NCBI RefSeq assembly: GCF_001598815.1
Contig: NZ_BCZQ01000028.1
Location: forward strand, 25,017-89,016
Origin: Sphingopyxis terrae subsp. terrae NBRC 15098
GTDB lineage: Bacteria > Pseudomonadota > Alphaproteobacteria > Sphingomonadales > Sphingomonadaceae
DNA: 64,000 bases
Direction: 5' to 3'
Part shown: in pieces, positions 19,201-27,188 of the stretch
Position numbering within the stretch: position 1 is the stretch's first letter
How the letters are laid out: each line of letters opens with the position of its first letter
The notes under the pieces: model-generated
What the model was told of the DNA's origin: nothing
Seen by the model: the letters and a program-made list of their open reading frames with translations, nothing else
The model's database searches: none
Translations under genes and position numbers: made by a program

Positions 19201-22200
19201 CCTGTCGGCCAACGGTTTCGGCGGCCAACCCGGGTCCGGTAGCGGCACCGGCCAGGGCGGCACCATCAGCTATACGCAGACCGGCGGCGATGCGAGCTTC
19301 GGCGACATGTCGATCACCGCCAACGGCTATGGCGGTTCGACGCTGACCGGCACCGGCAACGGTATCGGCGGCACCGCGACCATGACCCTGTCGGGCGGCA
19401 GCTTCGGCGCATCGACCGCAGCCGCCTATGCCGAAGGTTTCGGCGGCGAAGGCAGTTATGGCTACGACGATTTCTCGAACCCGGTTCAGCCCGCGGGCAA
19501 TGGCGGCGATGGACAGGGCGGCACCGCGACGATCGTCATCGACGGACCGATCGCGATCGATACCGGCACGTTGGCGGCCTATGCGGGTGGCCGCGGCGGC
19601 AGTGGCGGCGATTTCAGCAGCATCGGCGTCGCGGTCGGCAACGGCGGCGATGGCGGTGCGGGCACCGGTGGTCAGGCATCGATCACCGTCACCGACGGAT
19701 CGATCGACACCGGCAACTTGATCGCGGACGCTGGCGGAATCGGCGGCAATGGCGGCAACAGTTACGATTCGGGCAGCTTCGGCGCGCCTGCGGGTATCAG
19801 CGTCGGCGGCCGCGGCGGATCCGGCACCGGCGGGACGGCGACGATCAACCTCGCCGCGGCGGTCGGGGTCGCCAACACGCTGACAGCGCGCGCGGCGGCG
19901 TCGGGCGGGCTTGGCGGCTATGGCTCGGTCGGTAACGACGGCGGCGCGGCGACGGGCGGCCTTGCCCAGTTGATCGTGACCGATTTCGACGCCGGACCGC
20001 TCGGCGTCGTGCTCGACGCCACGGCGCTCGGCGGCGGCGGCGGAACCGGCTATGACGGCGCGGGCGGAGACGGCGGCGCAGCAACCGGCGGCACCGCGCG
20101 CGTCGAGGCGACGGGCGCCAACGGCGCGGCGTCGATCACCCAGGCCAACTTCCTGGCCAGCGGCACCGGCGGACGCGGCGGCGACGGCAATTCCACCTTC
20201 TTCCTGAACCCCGTCGGCCCCGATGGCGGCAAGGGCGGCGATGGCACCGGCGGCACGATCGAAGCCATCGCGAGCGAAAATGCGACGCTCACCCTCGCCG
20301 GCGCGAATGGCGGGCCGGTCACGCTCGCGAGCGGCGGCACCGGCGGCGATGGCGGCAACGGCGCCTTCAATGGTGAAATACCGGGCAGCACCGGCGGCGA
20401 TGGCGGCGATGGCGGGGCGGGCTCGGGCGGCGTCGTCCATCTGCTTGCCAATGGCGGCACGGTCAGTTCGGCGGGTGCGCCGGTCAACATCAGCGTGGCG
20501 GGCACATCGGGCAACGGCGGCATCGGCGGCGACGGCAATGTCGACGCGGACGGCAACGGCGGCAACGGCGCGAACGGCGCGATCTTCGCCGACCGCGGCG
20601 GGCGTATCGTCATCGAGGCGCTGGCAACCCAATCGGGCCCCGGCGCGATGGACCTTGGCGACACGACGCTGGTCGCAAGCGGCGCGCTCGCTGGCCGGAT
20701 CGAGATCCGCACCGACGGCACGATCGACTTCGCCAGCCTCGATGCCGAAACCTACGGCATCGCCGATCCGACGAATAACGACACCGACGTCGCGACCAGC
20801 GGTATCTTCGTCGCGACGACCGATGGCACGATCAATGTCGGTGGCAACGCATCGCTGCGCAGCGACGGCTCGGTCGGCGTCTATGGGCAGGCGGCGGGGT
20901 TGTTCGACATCACGGGCGATCTGACCATCGAAGCTGGCGACCAGATCGATATCCGCCACGATTTCGGCGAAGGCACGCCGCCGACGATCCGCGCCGGTGG
21001 CGATTTTACGGCGACCGCGGGATCGGGCATCAGCGGCGCGACCGGTTCTTTCCTGATCGCGGGCGGCGACCTGTCGTTGACGGCGTCCAACGGCGCGATC
21101 GCCGTCGATCGGCTGCAGGGAAGCAATATATTCGTGACCGCGAGCGGTGCGGGATCCGTCGAACATGCCGAAGCGGACAATGATTTCATCGCCAGCGCGG
21201 CGAGTTTCCGCACTGGGCTCAATTCGATCATCACCGGCGGCAATATCATCGTCACCGCGCCCGGCGCGGTCGATCTCGGCAATTCCACTGCCGGCGGCTA
21301 TGTCTCGGTCGACGGGGAGTCGATCCAGTTCGCGAATATCGGCGCGGGCGGCTTCGTCACGCTCAACGCCTCGGGCACTGCGCCGGGGGCCGAAGGTATC
21401 GCCGGCGGATCGATCGACGCGGGCAGCTCGATCAGCCTCTCCGGCAACAGCATCGCACTCACCGGCCCCGTCACTGGCGCCGGGCCGCTGTTCGCGACCG
21501 GCACCGGCGGCGCGGTGAGCATCAGCGATGCCGATGTCGCAGGGTCGATCGTCGTCGCCGCAGTGGGCAATATCAGCGGTAGCTATGTCTCGGGCGGCGA
21601 CATCCTGCTGACCTCGGACGCCGACATCAACGCATCGGCGACGGCCAATGGCGGCTATGCCGATCCGGCAACCGGCGCGATCGCCGACGGCAATGTTTTC
21701 GCCGATGCGGCGGGCAACGCCACGCTGACCGACAGCGGTGCGGCGCGCATGTTCGGCGTCAACGCGGGACAGGCGGCCACGGTCACCAATGCGACCGCCG
21801 GCGAGGATCTGCTCGTCCTTGCCGGTACGACCGCCAATCTGACCAATGTCACGGCGGGTGACGACATCGACGTCCGCGCCACTGGCGCGATCATCGCGAA
21901 CGGGCTCGACGCGACCGGCGCCGGGCTCGACGGCTTCGCGATCAACTATGTGCCAGGGAACGGCTTTACCATCGGTCAGGGCGAAGGCACGTCGAGCATC
22001 GACGGGTCGGACATCAATATCACGTCGTCGGCGGCGTCGATCGACGCGGCGAACCTGTCGGCGGGCGACGATATCCTGCTGTCGGCGGCAACGACACTCG
22101 CCCTCGACGGCGGCACGACACTGGGCCTCGGCATCACCGGCGGCGACAGCAGCATCCGCACCCAGGCGGGCGATACGGTCCTCACCAACCTCGACGCGTT

Positions 22201-23713
22201 CGACGACATCGTCGCGACTTCGGCGGGTGCGATCAGCAGCGACGCCATCGCTGCGGGCCGCAATCTCGCGCTGACGGCCGTCGATGCCATCGATTTCGGC
22301 GCCATCACCGTGGGCGGGACGACCACCCTCACGAGCAGCGGCGGCGCGGTCGGCGTCGATGCGCTCAACGCCGCCGGGCCGATCACGGCAAGCGGCGACA
22401 GCATCGACATTCGCGGCGGCGCGATGCAATTCGCGTCGCTTACCGCCAATGTCGGCAACGCGCTGATCCGCTCGACCGGCAATCTTTCGATCGCAAGCGG
22501 CAGCGTGGCGGGCAGCGCCGATCTCGCGGCGACAGGCGGCAGCATCGCCCTCACCGACCTGTCGGCGGGCGGCGACCTCAACGCGACCGCAAGCGGCGCC
22601 ATTCAGGTCGATGGCATCGTCAGCGGTCCGCGCATCGCGCTAGCGTCGAACGACATCGTGATTGCCGGACAAGGCCGCGTCGGGACCGCGGGCACCACGC
22701 AGAGCCTGACGCTAACGAACAATGGCGCCGCGCCCACCTTCGTCGGCGGCAACGGCACACAGAACGGCTATCACGCCGACGCGACCGAGATGACGCGGCT
22801 GTTCGCGACGAACATCACCGTCAACGCGCCCAACGGTGCAGCGGCGACCGACCTGATCGTCGACAGCTTCACGCTGGCGGGCAATTCCAATCTGGGCGCG
22901 GCGGGCTCGCTGACGCTGCAGACGCCCGGGCGGGCACGCGTGATCGGCGCGGTCGAACTGACCGGCCTGACGAGCGCGAACCGGCTGACGCTCTCGGGCG
23001 ACGATCGTGTCGAGATCATTCTGGGTCAGGGTAGCATCCGTCTTTCGGCGAATGGCGCTCCCGAAGGCGTGCTGGATCTGCGCGGAAACGATATCTTCGT
23101 CGCCACCGCGTCGGCCATCACCGATGTCGAAGCAGCGACCTCGACCAGCGCGATCGACACGCGCCTCGCACAGAATGACGGCGTCACCAGCGACGAAGGC
23201 GCTTTGTTCGCCGGCGGCATCAACGTCACGACGTCCCGCAGCTTCTATGTCCAGAACAGCGGTGCCGGGACCGACTACGCACAGCGGCGCGGGCTGACCT
23301 TCGCCGCGGGCGGGCTGAACGTCGATGCGCCGTCTTCGGGCGTGCGGATCGTCATCAACGGCGTCCGGCTCGGCGCCAACGGGCAAGTCACCGGGCTCGA
23401 CACCATCCCGTTCCTCACCGTCAACGGTTCGGCCCCGACCAGCGGCACGATCGACATGCGGTCGACCTTCAACGGGTGCCTGATCATCAGCACCGGCGGC
23501 TGCACCTTCATCGATCCGGGCAATCAGTTCCCCGTGCAGGATGTCGTCGAGGACGAGGTTGGCGGCGATGAGGACGGCGACGGCGGCGGCACCGGCCTGC
23601 CCGTGCCGCTCATCACGATCCGCGGCATCGATCCGCTGAGCGGCGCGCCGCTGCTCGACGATCCGGTTACCGGCGCGGGCAACGACGATCTGTGGACGCC
23701 GACGACGCCCTGA
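16214..23713 (+). CDS. TpsA giant exoprotein, haemagglutinin-like, Gly-rich beta-helix
   Basis: 2,499 residues from the ATG at 16214 (a second in-frame ATG at 16241). An extended signal peptide ends near ALA-QV (residue 49). A TPS secretion domain follows (QNQSIINW, then IWFYNAGGILLNSGSAINVG, about residues 75-330). Residues about 430-1500 are a Gly/Ala/Ser/Thr/Asp-rich repeat region built on units like GDGQGGTA and GNGGDGGAGTGG, and the rest is a more regular parallel beta-helix of short strand repeats. Near the C-terminus a lone cysteine pair, Cys2422 and Cys2430, precedes an acidic stretch and the end. Very long, low-Cys, repeat-rich proteins of this type act as adhesins or surface filaments. 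Function here is unknown. Confidence 0.93.
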   Translation: MQFEPETIAMRKTANTSIPAARSAKRHLLQGCAIAAGLAALAYGGPALAQVQANPVFVNVGVGSSVSSNAGTKTTTVTVTQNQSIINWVPTDTAPTGGAIDLLPADSTWNFNGNGNYVVLNRFVNGSGGSLSRQIALSGTINSFDSSVSGPGGSIWFYNAGGILLNSGSAINVGSLLLTANDIDTTGGLFGPGGEIRFRGASGSTAAIRIDAGASITADMDAAGGSYVALVAPRIVQDGIVNVNGSAAYVAAEQADIRINAGLFDINVLTGAEGGQVISHSGVTTGPEQQVSGGAQRIYMVAIPKNDAVSMLVSGQIGYQDAVSAVTDSDGAVILSAGYNITGGAIDTAPANSVGANITVNDTLFRSRTIARASGDFLGQPIDTIPPVGGAFVPPPQLGRILVEGNALFEGDNSATINVGAVQAVGATGQFIVRSKAASAITVDGGQLAAGTDILVTASRDANNVNGVGEGGNASLTILNGGGVSANSVTVSARGLGGFTDGGDGGTGIGGTASVSVSGPGSTLNVGSLIVDAGALGGGAYVGPSGPTVTDDSGDGQGGTATLDISDGATVQASNFVRVTADGQGETGLVRSGDGAGGTARITAGGPGTTFISSSTDINAQGFGGGSQSSSSGSIFSASAGNGVGGTASFGANGDDSTQIAPGNLYLSASGLGGGANAATGPQGGDGTGGDASVSADGAFTLDLNSLIVLANGENGGASSSGGDTGVSGDSQGGTVSLSASNGATIASTFYIQLDAGGIVSSSENIGNGQGGGVRIDATSGGSITTDGMLQMTADGGSFGGFTVATSGGTGDGGNILINADGGSVGASYYYLTANGSSANSAGATGAAQGGNIDLFARGGGSISATDPSQLSSFNADGQSGYSVGGANGFGGFIGLHADGGTIDLAGTIRLSMGGYSGGNTDPAGGAIPVGLGGYALIEVLNGGTMTLGDFAADAEGRGYGNVESPGGAGTGAANGVGGDVVITLSDGTLSASRFALSANGFGGQPGSGSGTGQGGTISYTQTGGDASFGDMSITANGYGGSTLTGTGNGIGGTATMTLSGGSFGASTAAAYAEGFGGEGSYGYDDFSNPVQPAGNGGDGQGGTATIVIDGPIAIDTGTLAAYAGGRGGSGGDFSSIGVAVGNGGDGGAGTGGQASITVTDGSIDTGNLIADAGGIGGNGGNSYDSGSFGAPAGISVGGRGGSGTGGTATINLAAAVGVANTLTARAAASGGLGGYGSVGNDGGAATGGLAQLIVTDFDAGPLGVVLDATALGGGGGTGYDGAGGDGGAATGGTARVEATGANGAASITQANFLASGTGGRGGDGNSTFFLNPVGPDGGKGGDGTGGTIEAIASENATLTLAGANGGPVTLASGGTGGDGGNGAFNGEIPGSTGGDGGDGGAGSGGVVHLLANGGTVSSAGAPVNISVAGTSGNGGIGGDGNVDADGNGGNGANGAIFADRGGRIVIEALATQSGPGAMDLGDTTLVASGALAGRIEIRTDGTIDFASLDAETYGIADPTNNDTDVATSGIFVATTDGTINVGGNASLRSDGSVGVYGQAAGLFDITGDLTIEAGDQIDIRHDFGEGTPPTIRAGGDFTATAGSGISGATGSFLIAGGDLSLTASNGAIAVDRLQGSNIFVTASGAGSVEHAEADNDFIASAASFRTGLNSIITGGNIIVTAPGAVDLGNSTAGGYVSVDGESIQFANIGAGGFVTLNASGTAPGAEGIAGGSIDAGSSISLSGNSIALTGPVTGAGPLFATGTGGAVSISDADVAGSIVVAAVGNISGSYVSGGDILLTSDADINASATANGGYADPATGAIADGNVFADAAGNATLTDSGAARMFGVNAGQAATVTNATAGEDLLVLAGTTANLTNVTAGDDIDVRATGAIIANGLDATGAGLDGFAINYVPGNGFTIGQGEGTSSIDGSDINITSSAASIDAANLSAGDDILLSAATTLALDGGTTLGLGITGGDSSIRTQAGDTVLTNLDAFDDIVATSAGAISSDAIAAGRNLALTAVDAIDFGAITVGGTTTLTSSGGAVGVDALNAAGPITASGDSIDIRGGAMQFASLTANVGNALIRSTGNLSIASGSVAGSADLAATGGSIALTDLSAGGDLNATASGAIQVDGIVSGPRIALASNDIVIAGQGRVGTAGTTQSLTLTNNGAAPTFVGGNGTQNGYHADATEMTRLFATNITVNAPNGAAATDLIVDSFTLAGNSNLGAAGSLTLQTPGRARVIGAVELTGLTSANRLTLSGDDRVEIILGQGSIRLSANGAPEGVLDLRGNDIFVATASAITDVEAATSTSAIDTRLAQNDGVTSDEGALFAGGINVTTSRSFYVQNSGAGTDYAQRRGLTFAAGGLNVDAPSSGVRIVINGVRLGANGQVTGLDTIPFLTVNGSAPTSGTIDMRSTFNGCLIISTGGCTFIDPGNQFPVQDVVEDEVGGDEDGDGGGTGLPVPLITIRGIDPLSGAPLLDDPVTGAGNDDLWTPTTP

Positions 23714-23765
23714 CGCGCGTGTGCACAGTTGACGCCGACGGGCGGGCCGGGGCATGGGCGCGGGC

Positions 23766-25286
23766 ATGACCGATACCCCCGCCCCCCCCGCCCCCGCCTC
23801 CGGCGCACCGCTGCGGCTGTTCAACAGCCTGACGCGCCAGTTGGAACCCTTCGCGCCCGTCCACCCCGGCGAAGCGCGCGTCTATTCCTGCGGGCCGACG
23901 GTCTATAATTATCAGCATATCGGAAATATGCGCGCCTATGTCTTTGCCGACACGCTGGGCCGCACCCTGTCGTTCAAGGGGTATAAGCTCCGCCACGTCA
24001 TCAACATCACCGACGTCGGCCACTTGACGTCCGATGCCGATGCCGGCGACGACAAGATGGAAAAGGCAGCGACATCGCTGGGCAAATCGGCGCGCGAAAT
24101 TGCGGATTTCTATACGGGCGAATTCAAGCGCGACCTGCAATGGTTGAATGTCCGCGATCCCGCCAAATGGACGGTCGCCACCGAATACGTCCCGCAGATG
24201 ATTGAATTTGCGACAGCGATCGCCGACAAGCATTGCTACGAACTCGACAGCGGCCTCTATTTCGATGTCTCGACCGTCGCAGACTATGGCCGCCTTGCCC
24301 GCGCCGTCACCGACGAGGGTGAAGGACGCATCGAAGAAGTCACCGGCAAGCGCCACGCCGCCGATTTCGCAATCTGGCGCAAGACTCCGCCAGGCGAAAC
24401 GCGCCAGATGGAATGGGATTCTCCCTGGGGGATGGGCGCGCCGGGCTGGCACCTTGAATGTTCGGTAATGGGCGAAGAGGAGCTTGGCTTCCCCTTCGAC
24501 ATCCACACCGGCGGCATCGATCATCGCGAAATCCACCACCCGAACGAAATCGCGCAGAACCAAGCCTATCGAGATGCCGGCAGCCTCGACTGCGCCGAAC
24601 ATTCGGGCGCTCGGATGTGGATGCACAATAATTTTCTGATCGATCGCGGCGGCAAGATGTCCAAGTCGGCAGGCGAATTTCTGCGCCTGCAATTGCTCGT
24701 CGATCGCGGCTATCACCCCCTCGCTTACCGCTTGATGTGCCTGCAGGCGCATTATCGCAGCGAGCTGGAATTTTCGTGGGAGGGGTTAGGCGCGGCATTT
24801 ACCCGCCTAAAGCGGCTGAACTTGGCTGTAAAAAATGCCCAAGTCCGGATGCATGTCGAAGCACCTGAAAGCGGCCTAATAGCTAACGAACAGGTCGTGT
24901 TCGATTCGGAGATTCAGGCCCTTCTCGCTCGATTCGACGATGCCATGAGCAACGACCTAAACACAGCCGCAGCACTCGTGATTCTAGAAGAATTGCTTAG
25001 CCGCAAAAAGTTGGATGCCCGGCAGGTCGTCCGCGCGGCGAGTATGATGAATGAAGTGCTCGGTTTAGAGCTATTTGAAGGATCGGCTCAGCGAACTCTG
25101 CGTATCCGCCCCAAAGCGGCGACGATCATGGAGGAGGAGATCGAAGCAATTCTTCTCCGCCGCAAGGAAGCGCGCGCGGCAAAGGATTTTGCTGCCTCGG
25201 ACAAGCTCCGCGACGAATTGATCGCCGCTGGCGTCGAGGTGATGGACGGCGACCCGCTCGGTTGGGACTGGCGGCTGGAAAATTAA
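23766..25286 (+). CDS. cysS: Cysteinyl-tRNA synthetase
   Basis: 506 residues from the ATG at 23766 (alternative 23754). Class I signatures are intact: zinc-ligating Cys in SCGPTVYNYQHIGN with its HIGH-like box, WHLECSVM and GGIDHREIHHPNE for the remaining zinc ligands, and KMSKSAG. The C-terminal DALR and anticodon-binding domains follow. It charges tRNA-Cys in the cytoplasm. Codon use changes sharply at about 24783-25115, with TTA, CTA, ATA and TTT codons rare in the neighbours, although the frame stays open; this looks like a recombined segment in the DALR part. The stop is followed by a GC-rich palindrome pair. Confidence 0.97.
   Translation: MTDTPAPPAPASGAPLRLFNSLTRQLEPFAPVHPGEARVYSCGPTVYNYQHIGNMRAYVFADTLGRTLSFKGYKLRHVINITDVGHLTSDADAGDDKMEKAATSLGKSAREIADFYTGEFKRDLQWLNVRDPAKWTVATEYVPQMIEFATAIADKHCYELDSGLYFDVSTVADYGRLARAVTDEGEGRIEEVTGKRHAADFAIWRKTPPGETRQMEWDSPWGMGAPGWHLECSVMGEEELGFPFDIHTGGIDHREIHHPNEIAQNQAYRDAGSLDCAEHSGARMWMHNNFLIDRGGKMSKSAGEFLRLQLLVDRGYHPLAYRLMCLQAHYRSELEFSWEGLGAAFTRLKRLNLAVKNAQVRMHVEAPESGLIANEQVVFDSEIQALLARFDDAMSNDLNTAAALVILEELLSRKKLDARQVVRAASMMNEVLGLELFEGSAQRTLRIRPKAATIMEEEIEAILLRRKEARAAKDFAASDKLRDELIAAGVEVMDGDPLGWDWRLEN
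24783..25115 (+). other. Segment of atypical codon use inside cysS
   Basis: About 330 bases covering the DALR/anticodon-binding region use AT-ending codons (TTA, CTA, ATA, AAA, AAT, TTT) that are nearly absent on either side, where third positions are almost all G or C. The reading frame and protein alignment features are kept. Homologous recombination from a lower-GC relative is the simple explanation. Confidence 0.6.
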
Positions 25287-25289
25287 GTT

Positions 25290-25386
25290 CCCCTCCCGCT
25301 TGCGGGAGGGGTTAGGGGTGGGCATGAAGGGCCCGCCCGCAGTGCAGGACTGGCCCACCCCCGGCCCCTCCCGCAAGCGGGAGGGG
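25290..25386. repeat. Paired GC-rich palindromes (REP/BIME-like), copy 1
   Basis: Two palindromic units at 25290-25311 and 25365-25386, each with CCCCTCCCGC on one side and its complement on the other, in inverted orientation (TT versus AA centre) with a 53-base spacer containing GTGGGC/GCCCAC arms. A second copy of the whole arrangement is at 37961-38048. It may terminate cysS transcription, and its right end supplies GGGAGGGG as a Shine-Dalgarno for the next gene. Confidence 0.88.
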
Positions 25387-25393
25387 AGATTTT

Positions 25394-26353
25394 ATGACCA
25401 AGACCGTCACCGTCCTGTCCGGCCTGATCCGCCCGCTGGTCGAAGGCCGCCTGCCAGATTGGGTCGAGCCGCGCTTCTTCACGACGAAGGACGAGGCGAT
25501 GGCGATGGCGCCCGAGGCCGAGATCGGCTGGTTCGATATGTACGAAAAGGACGACATGGCGGAAACGATCACCGCCGCGACGCGGCTGAAATGGCTCAAC
25601 TCCATCTATGCCGGGGTCGATGGCATGCCGCTCGATCTGCTCGCGGAGCGCGGGACGGTCGTCACCAACGGCGCCGGGATCAACGCGATCACCATCGCCG
25701 AATATGTCGTGATGGGAATGCTGACCGTGGCCAAGGGCTATCGTGAGGTCGTGCGGGCGCAGGATCGGCGCGAATGGCTGATGGATTCGCCGGGCAAGGT
25801 CGAACTGTTCGGATCGAAGGCGCTGCTGCTCGGCTATGGCGCGATCGGCAAGCTGATCGAGGAGCGGCTGAAGGGCTTCGCGGTCGATGTGACCATCGTG
25901 CGCCGGTCGCCCCCTAAAGACTCAGGTGACCCCAACACGCTGACGCCCGACCAGTGGCGCGCGAAACTGGGCGACTTCGACTGGGTGATTCTGGCGGTTC
26001 CGGCGACGCCCGAAACCGATGGCATGATCGGCGCCGCCGAACTTGCCGCGATGAAGCCGACCGCCACGCTCGTCAACATCGCCCGCGGCAGCGTGGTCGA
26101 TCAGGATGCGCTGGTCGCGGCGCTCGACGCGAAGCAGATCGCCGCCGCCTTCCTCGACGTGACGACCCCCGAGCCGCTCCCAGCCGACGATGCGCTGTGG
26201 AGCCTCGACAATGCGCATGTAACGATGCACCTGTCGGGCCGCGCGCAGGACAAGATGTTCGTCCGCTCGGCCCAGCGCTTCCTTGAAAATCTGGATCGCT
26301 GGCACAAGGGTGAAGCGGTCGAACCGCAGGTCGACCTGACCCTGGGTTATTGA
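25394..26353 (+). CDS. D-isomer-specific 2-hydroxyacid dehydrogenase family protein
   Basis: 319 residues. The Rossmann signature GYGAIG is at 147-152, and the catalytic triad of the family is present as Arg231 (NIARGSVVD), Glu260 (TTPEPLP) and His279 (TMHLSG). It should interconvert a 2-hydroxyacid and a 2-ketoacid using NAD(P)H; the exact substrate is not evident. The start codon lies 7 bases after the palindromic repeat, whose GGGAGGGG serves as ribosome-binding site. It is probably transcribed separately from cysS if the palindromes terminate. Confidence 0.9.
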   Translation: MTKTVTVLSGLIRPLVEGRLPDWVEPRFFTTKDEAMAMAPEAEIGWFDMYEKDDMAETITAATRLKWLNSIYAGVDGMPLDLLAERGTVVTNGAGINAITIAEYVVMGMLTVAKGYREVVRAQDRREWLMDSPGKVELFGSKALLLGYGAIGKLIEERLKGFAVDVTIVRRSPPKDSGDPNTLTPDQWRAKLGDFDWVILAVPATPETDGMIGAAELAAMKPTATLVNIARGSVVDQDALVAALDAKQIAAAFLDVTTPEPLPADDALWSLDNAHVTMHLSGRAQDKMFVRSAQRFLENLDRWHKGEAVEPQVDLTLGY

Positions 26354-26389
26354 TCGCCCGCGCCGTCACCTTTCGATCCTTTCGCGCGA

Positions 26390-26410
26390 ATGGGAAGAGG
26401 CCTCTCCCAT
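26390..26410. promoter_or_regulatory. Hairpin upstream of the HAD gene
   Basis: ATGGGA-AGAGG and CCTCT-CCCAT form a stem with a single-base bulge and almost no loop, 36 bases after the dehydrogenase stop and 17 bases before the HAD start. It may be a terminator remnant or a translational control element; there is no T-run. Confidence 0.35.
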
Positions 26411-26426
26411 CGTGCAAAGGATTGCC

Positions 26427-27188
26427 ATGTTTCCCCTTCTTCCTCGCCGTACGTTGCTGATCGGCGCCGCGGCTTCGACCGTTGCGGCCGCCCTTCCCGC
26501 GCGCGCCGCAGCCGCCGCGCCGATCCGCGCGATCGGCTTCGACGGTTTTCCGATATTCGATCCGCGCGGCGTTGCGGCGCGCGTCAAAGCCATCGTGGGT
26601 GACAAGGGAGAGGCCTTTGCGGCCCAATGGTCGGCTAAGCTGTTCGGCTATAGCTGGCTTGAAACCGCCGCCGGCCGTTACCGCGATTTCCGCACGACCG
26701 CCGACGCAGCGCTGCGGCACACCGCCGCAGCGATGCAGGTAACGCTGAGCGACGCCGAACGCGCGGCGCTTGTCGGCGCTTACGATGCACTCGACGTCTG
26801 GCCCGATGTTCGTCCGGCGCTCGAAACGCTGCGCGGCGCCGGAATTCGACTTGCCTTTCTGTCGAACCTCGGCGCCGACTCGCTCACCGCCAATATGCGG
26901 CGCAACGACATCGCCCATTATTTCGACCCGCCGCTGAGTACCGACCGCGTGAGCGCCTTCAAACCGTCGCCCAAGGCCTATGCGATGGCGCTCGACGCGT
27001 GGGACATTCCGCGCGAACAGATCGGCTTTGCGGCGTTCGGCGGGTGGGATGCGGTGGGCGCGACCTGGTTCGGCTATCGCACCGCCTGGGTCAATCGCTT
27101 CGGCGTCCCCGCCGAACCGCTGGGCGTCGAACCGGCGATCACGAGCCGGGGGATCGAGGGCGTGCTTGCCCTTGCCGGTCTCGCCTAA
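26427..27188 (+). CDS. Exported haloacid dehalogenase-like (HAD) hydrolase
   Basis: 253 residues from the ATG at 26427 (AAGGA 6 bases upstream). The N-terminus is a Tat-type signal (RRTLLIGAAASTVAAALPARA). The mature protein resembles type II haloacid dehalogenases: nucleophile Asp39 in GFDGFPIFDPR, motif II LAFLSNLG, motif III Lys179 in FKPSPK, and motif IV Asp208 in GGWDAVGATWFGYR. Compared with characterised L-2-haloacid dehalogenases, the Thr of the first loop and the Ser/Asn before the WD motif are missing, so dehalogenation is doubtful and another phosphatase or hydrolase activity is possible. Export of a HAD fold is unusual. Its stop overlaps the convergent phosphodiesterase gene by four bases. 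Confidence 0.82.
   Translation: MFPLLPRRTLLIGAAASTVAAALPARAAAAAPIRAIGFDGFPIFDPRGVAARVKAIVGDKGEAFAAQWSAKLFGYSWLETAAGRYRDFRTTADAALRHTAAAMQVTLSDAERAALVGAYDALDVWPDVRPALETLRGAGIRLAFLSNLGADSLTANMRRNDIAHYFDPPLSTDRVSAFKPSPKAYAMALDAWDIPREQIGFAAFGGWDAVGATWFGYRTAWVNRFGVPAEPLGVEPAITSRGIEGVLALAGLA

Noticed and set aside
17700..20500. CRISPR-like or tandem DNA repeats
   Set aside because: The periodicity is at protein level (Gly-rich coding units of variable length). There are no constant repeats with unique equal-length spacers.
18824..22429. Minus-strand open frame of 1,201 codons
   Set aside because: Antisense to tpsA in a region with strong third-position GC bias; the translation is Arg/Asp/Ala-rich with no domain, and the plus-strand TPS protein is clearly the gene.
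27185..27188. Frameshift or misassembly at the four-base overlap of convergent genes
   Set aside because: Both proteins end at natural family lengths; short convergent overlaps are common in this compact genome.
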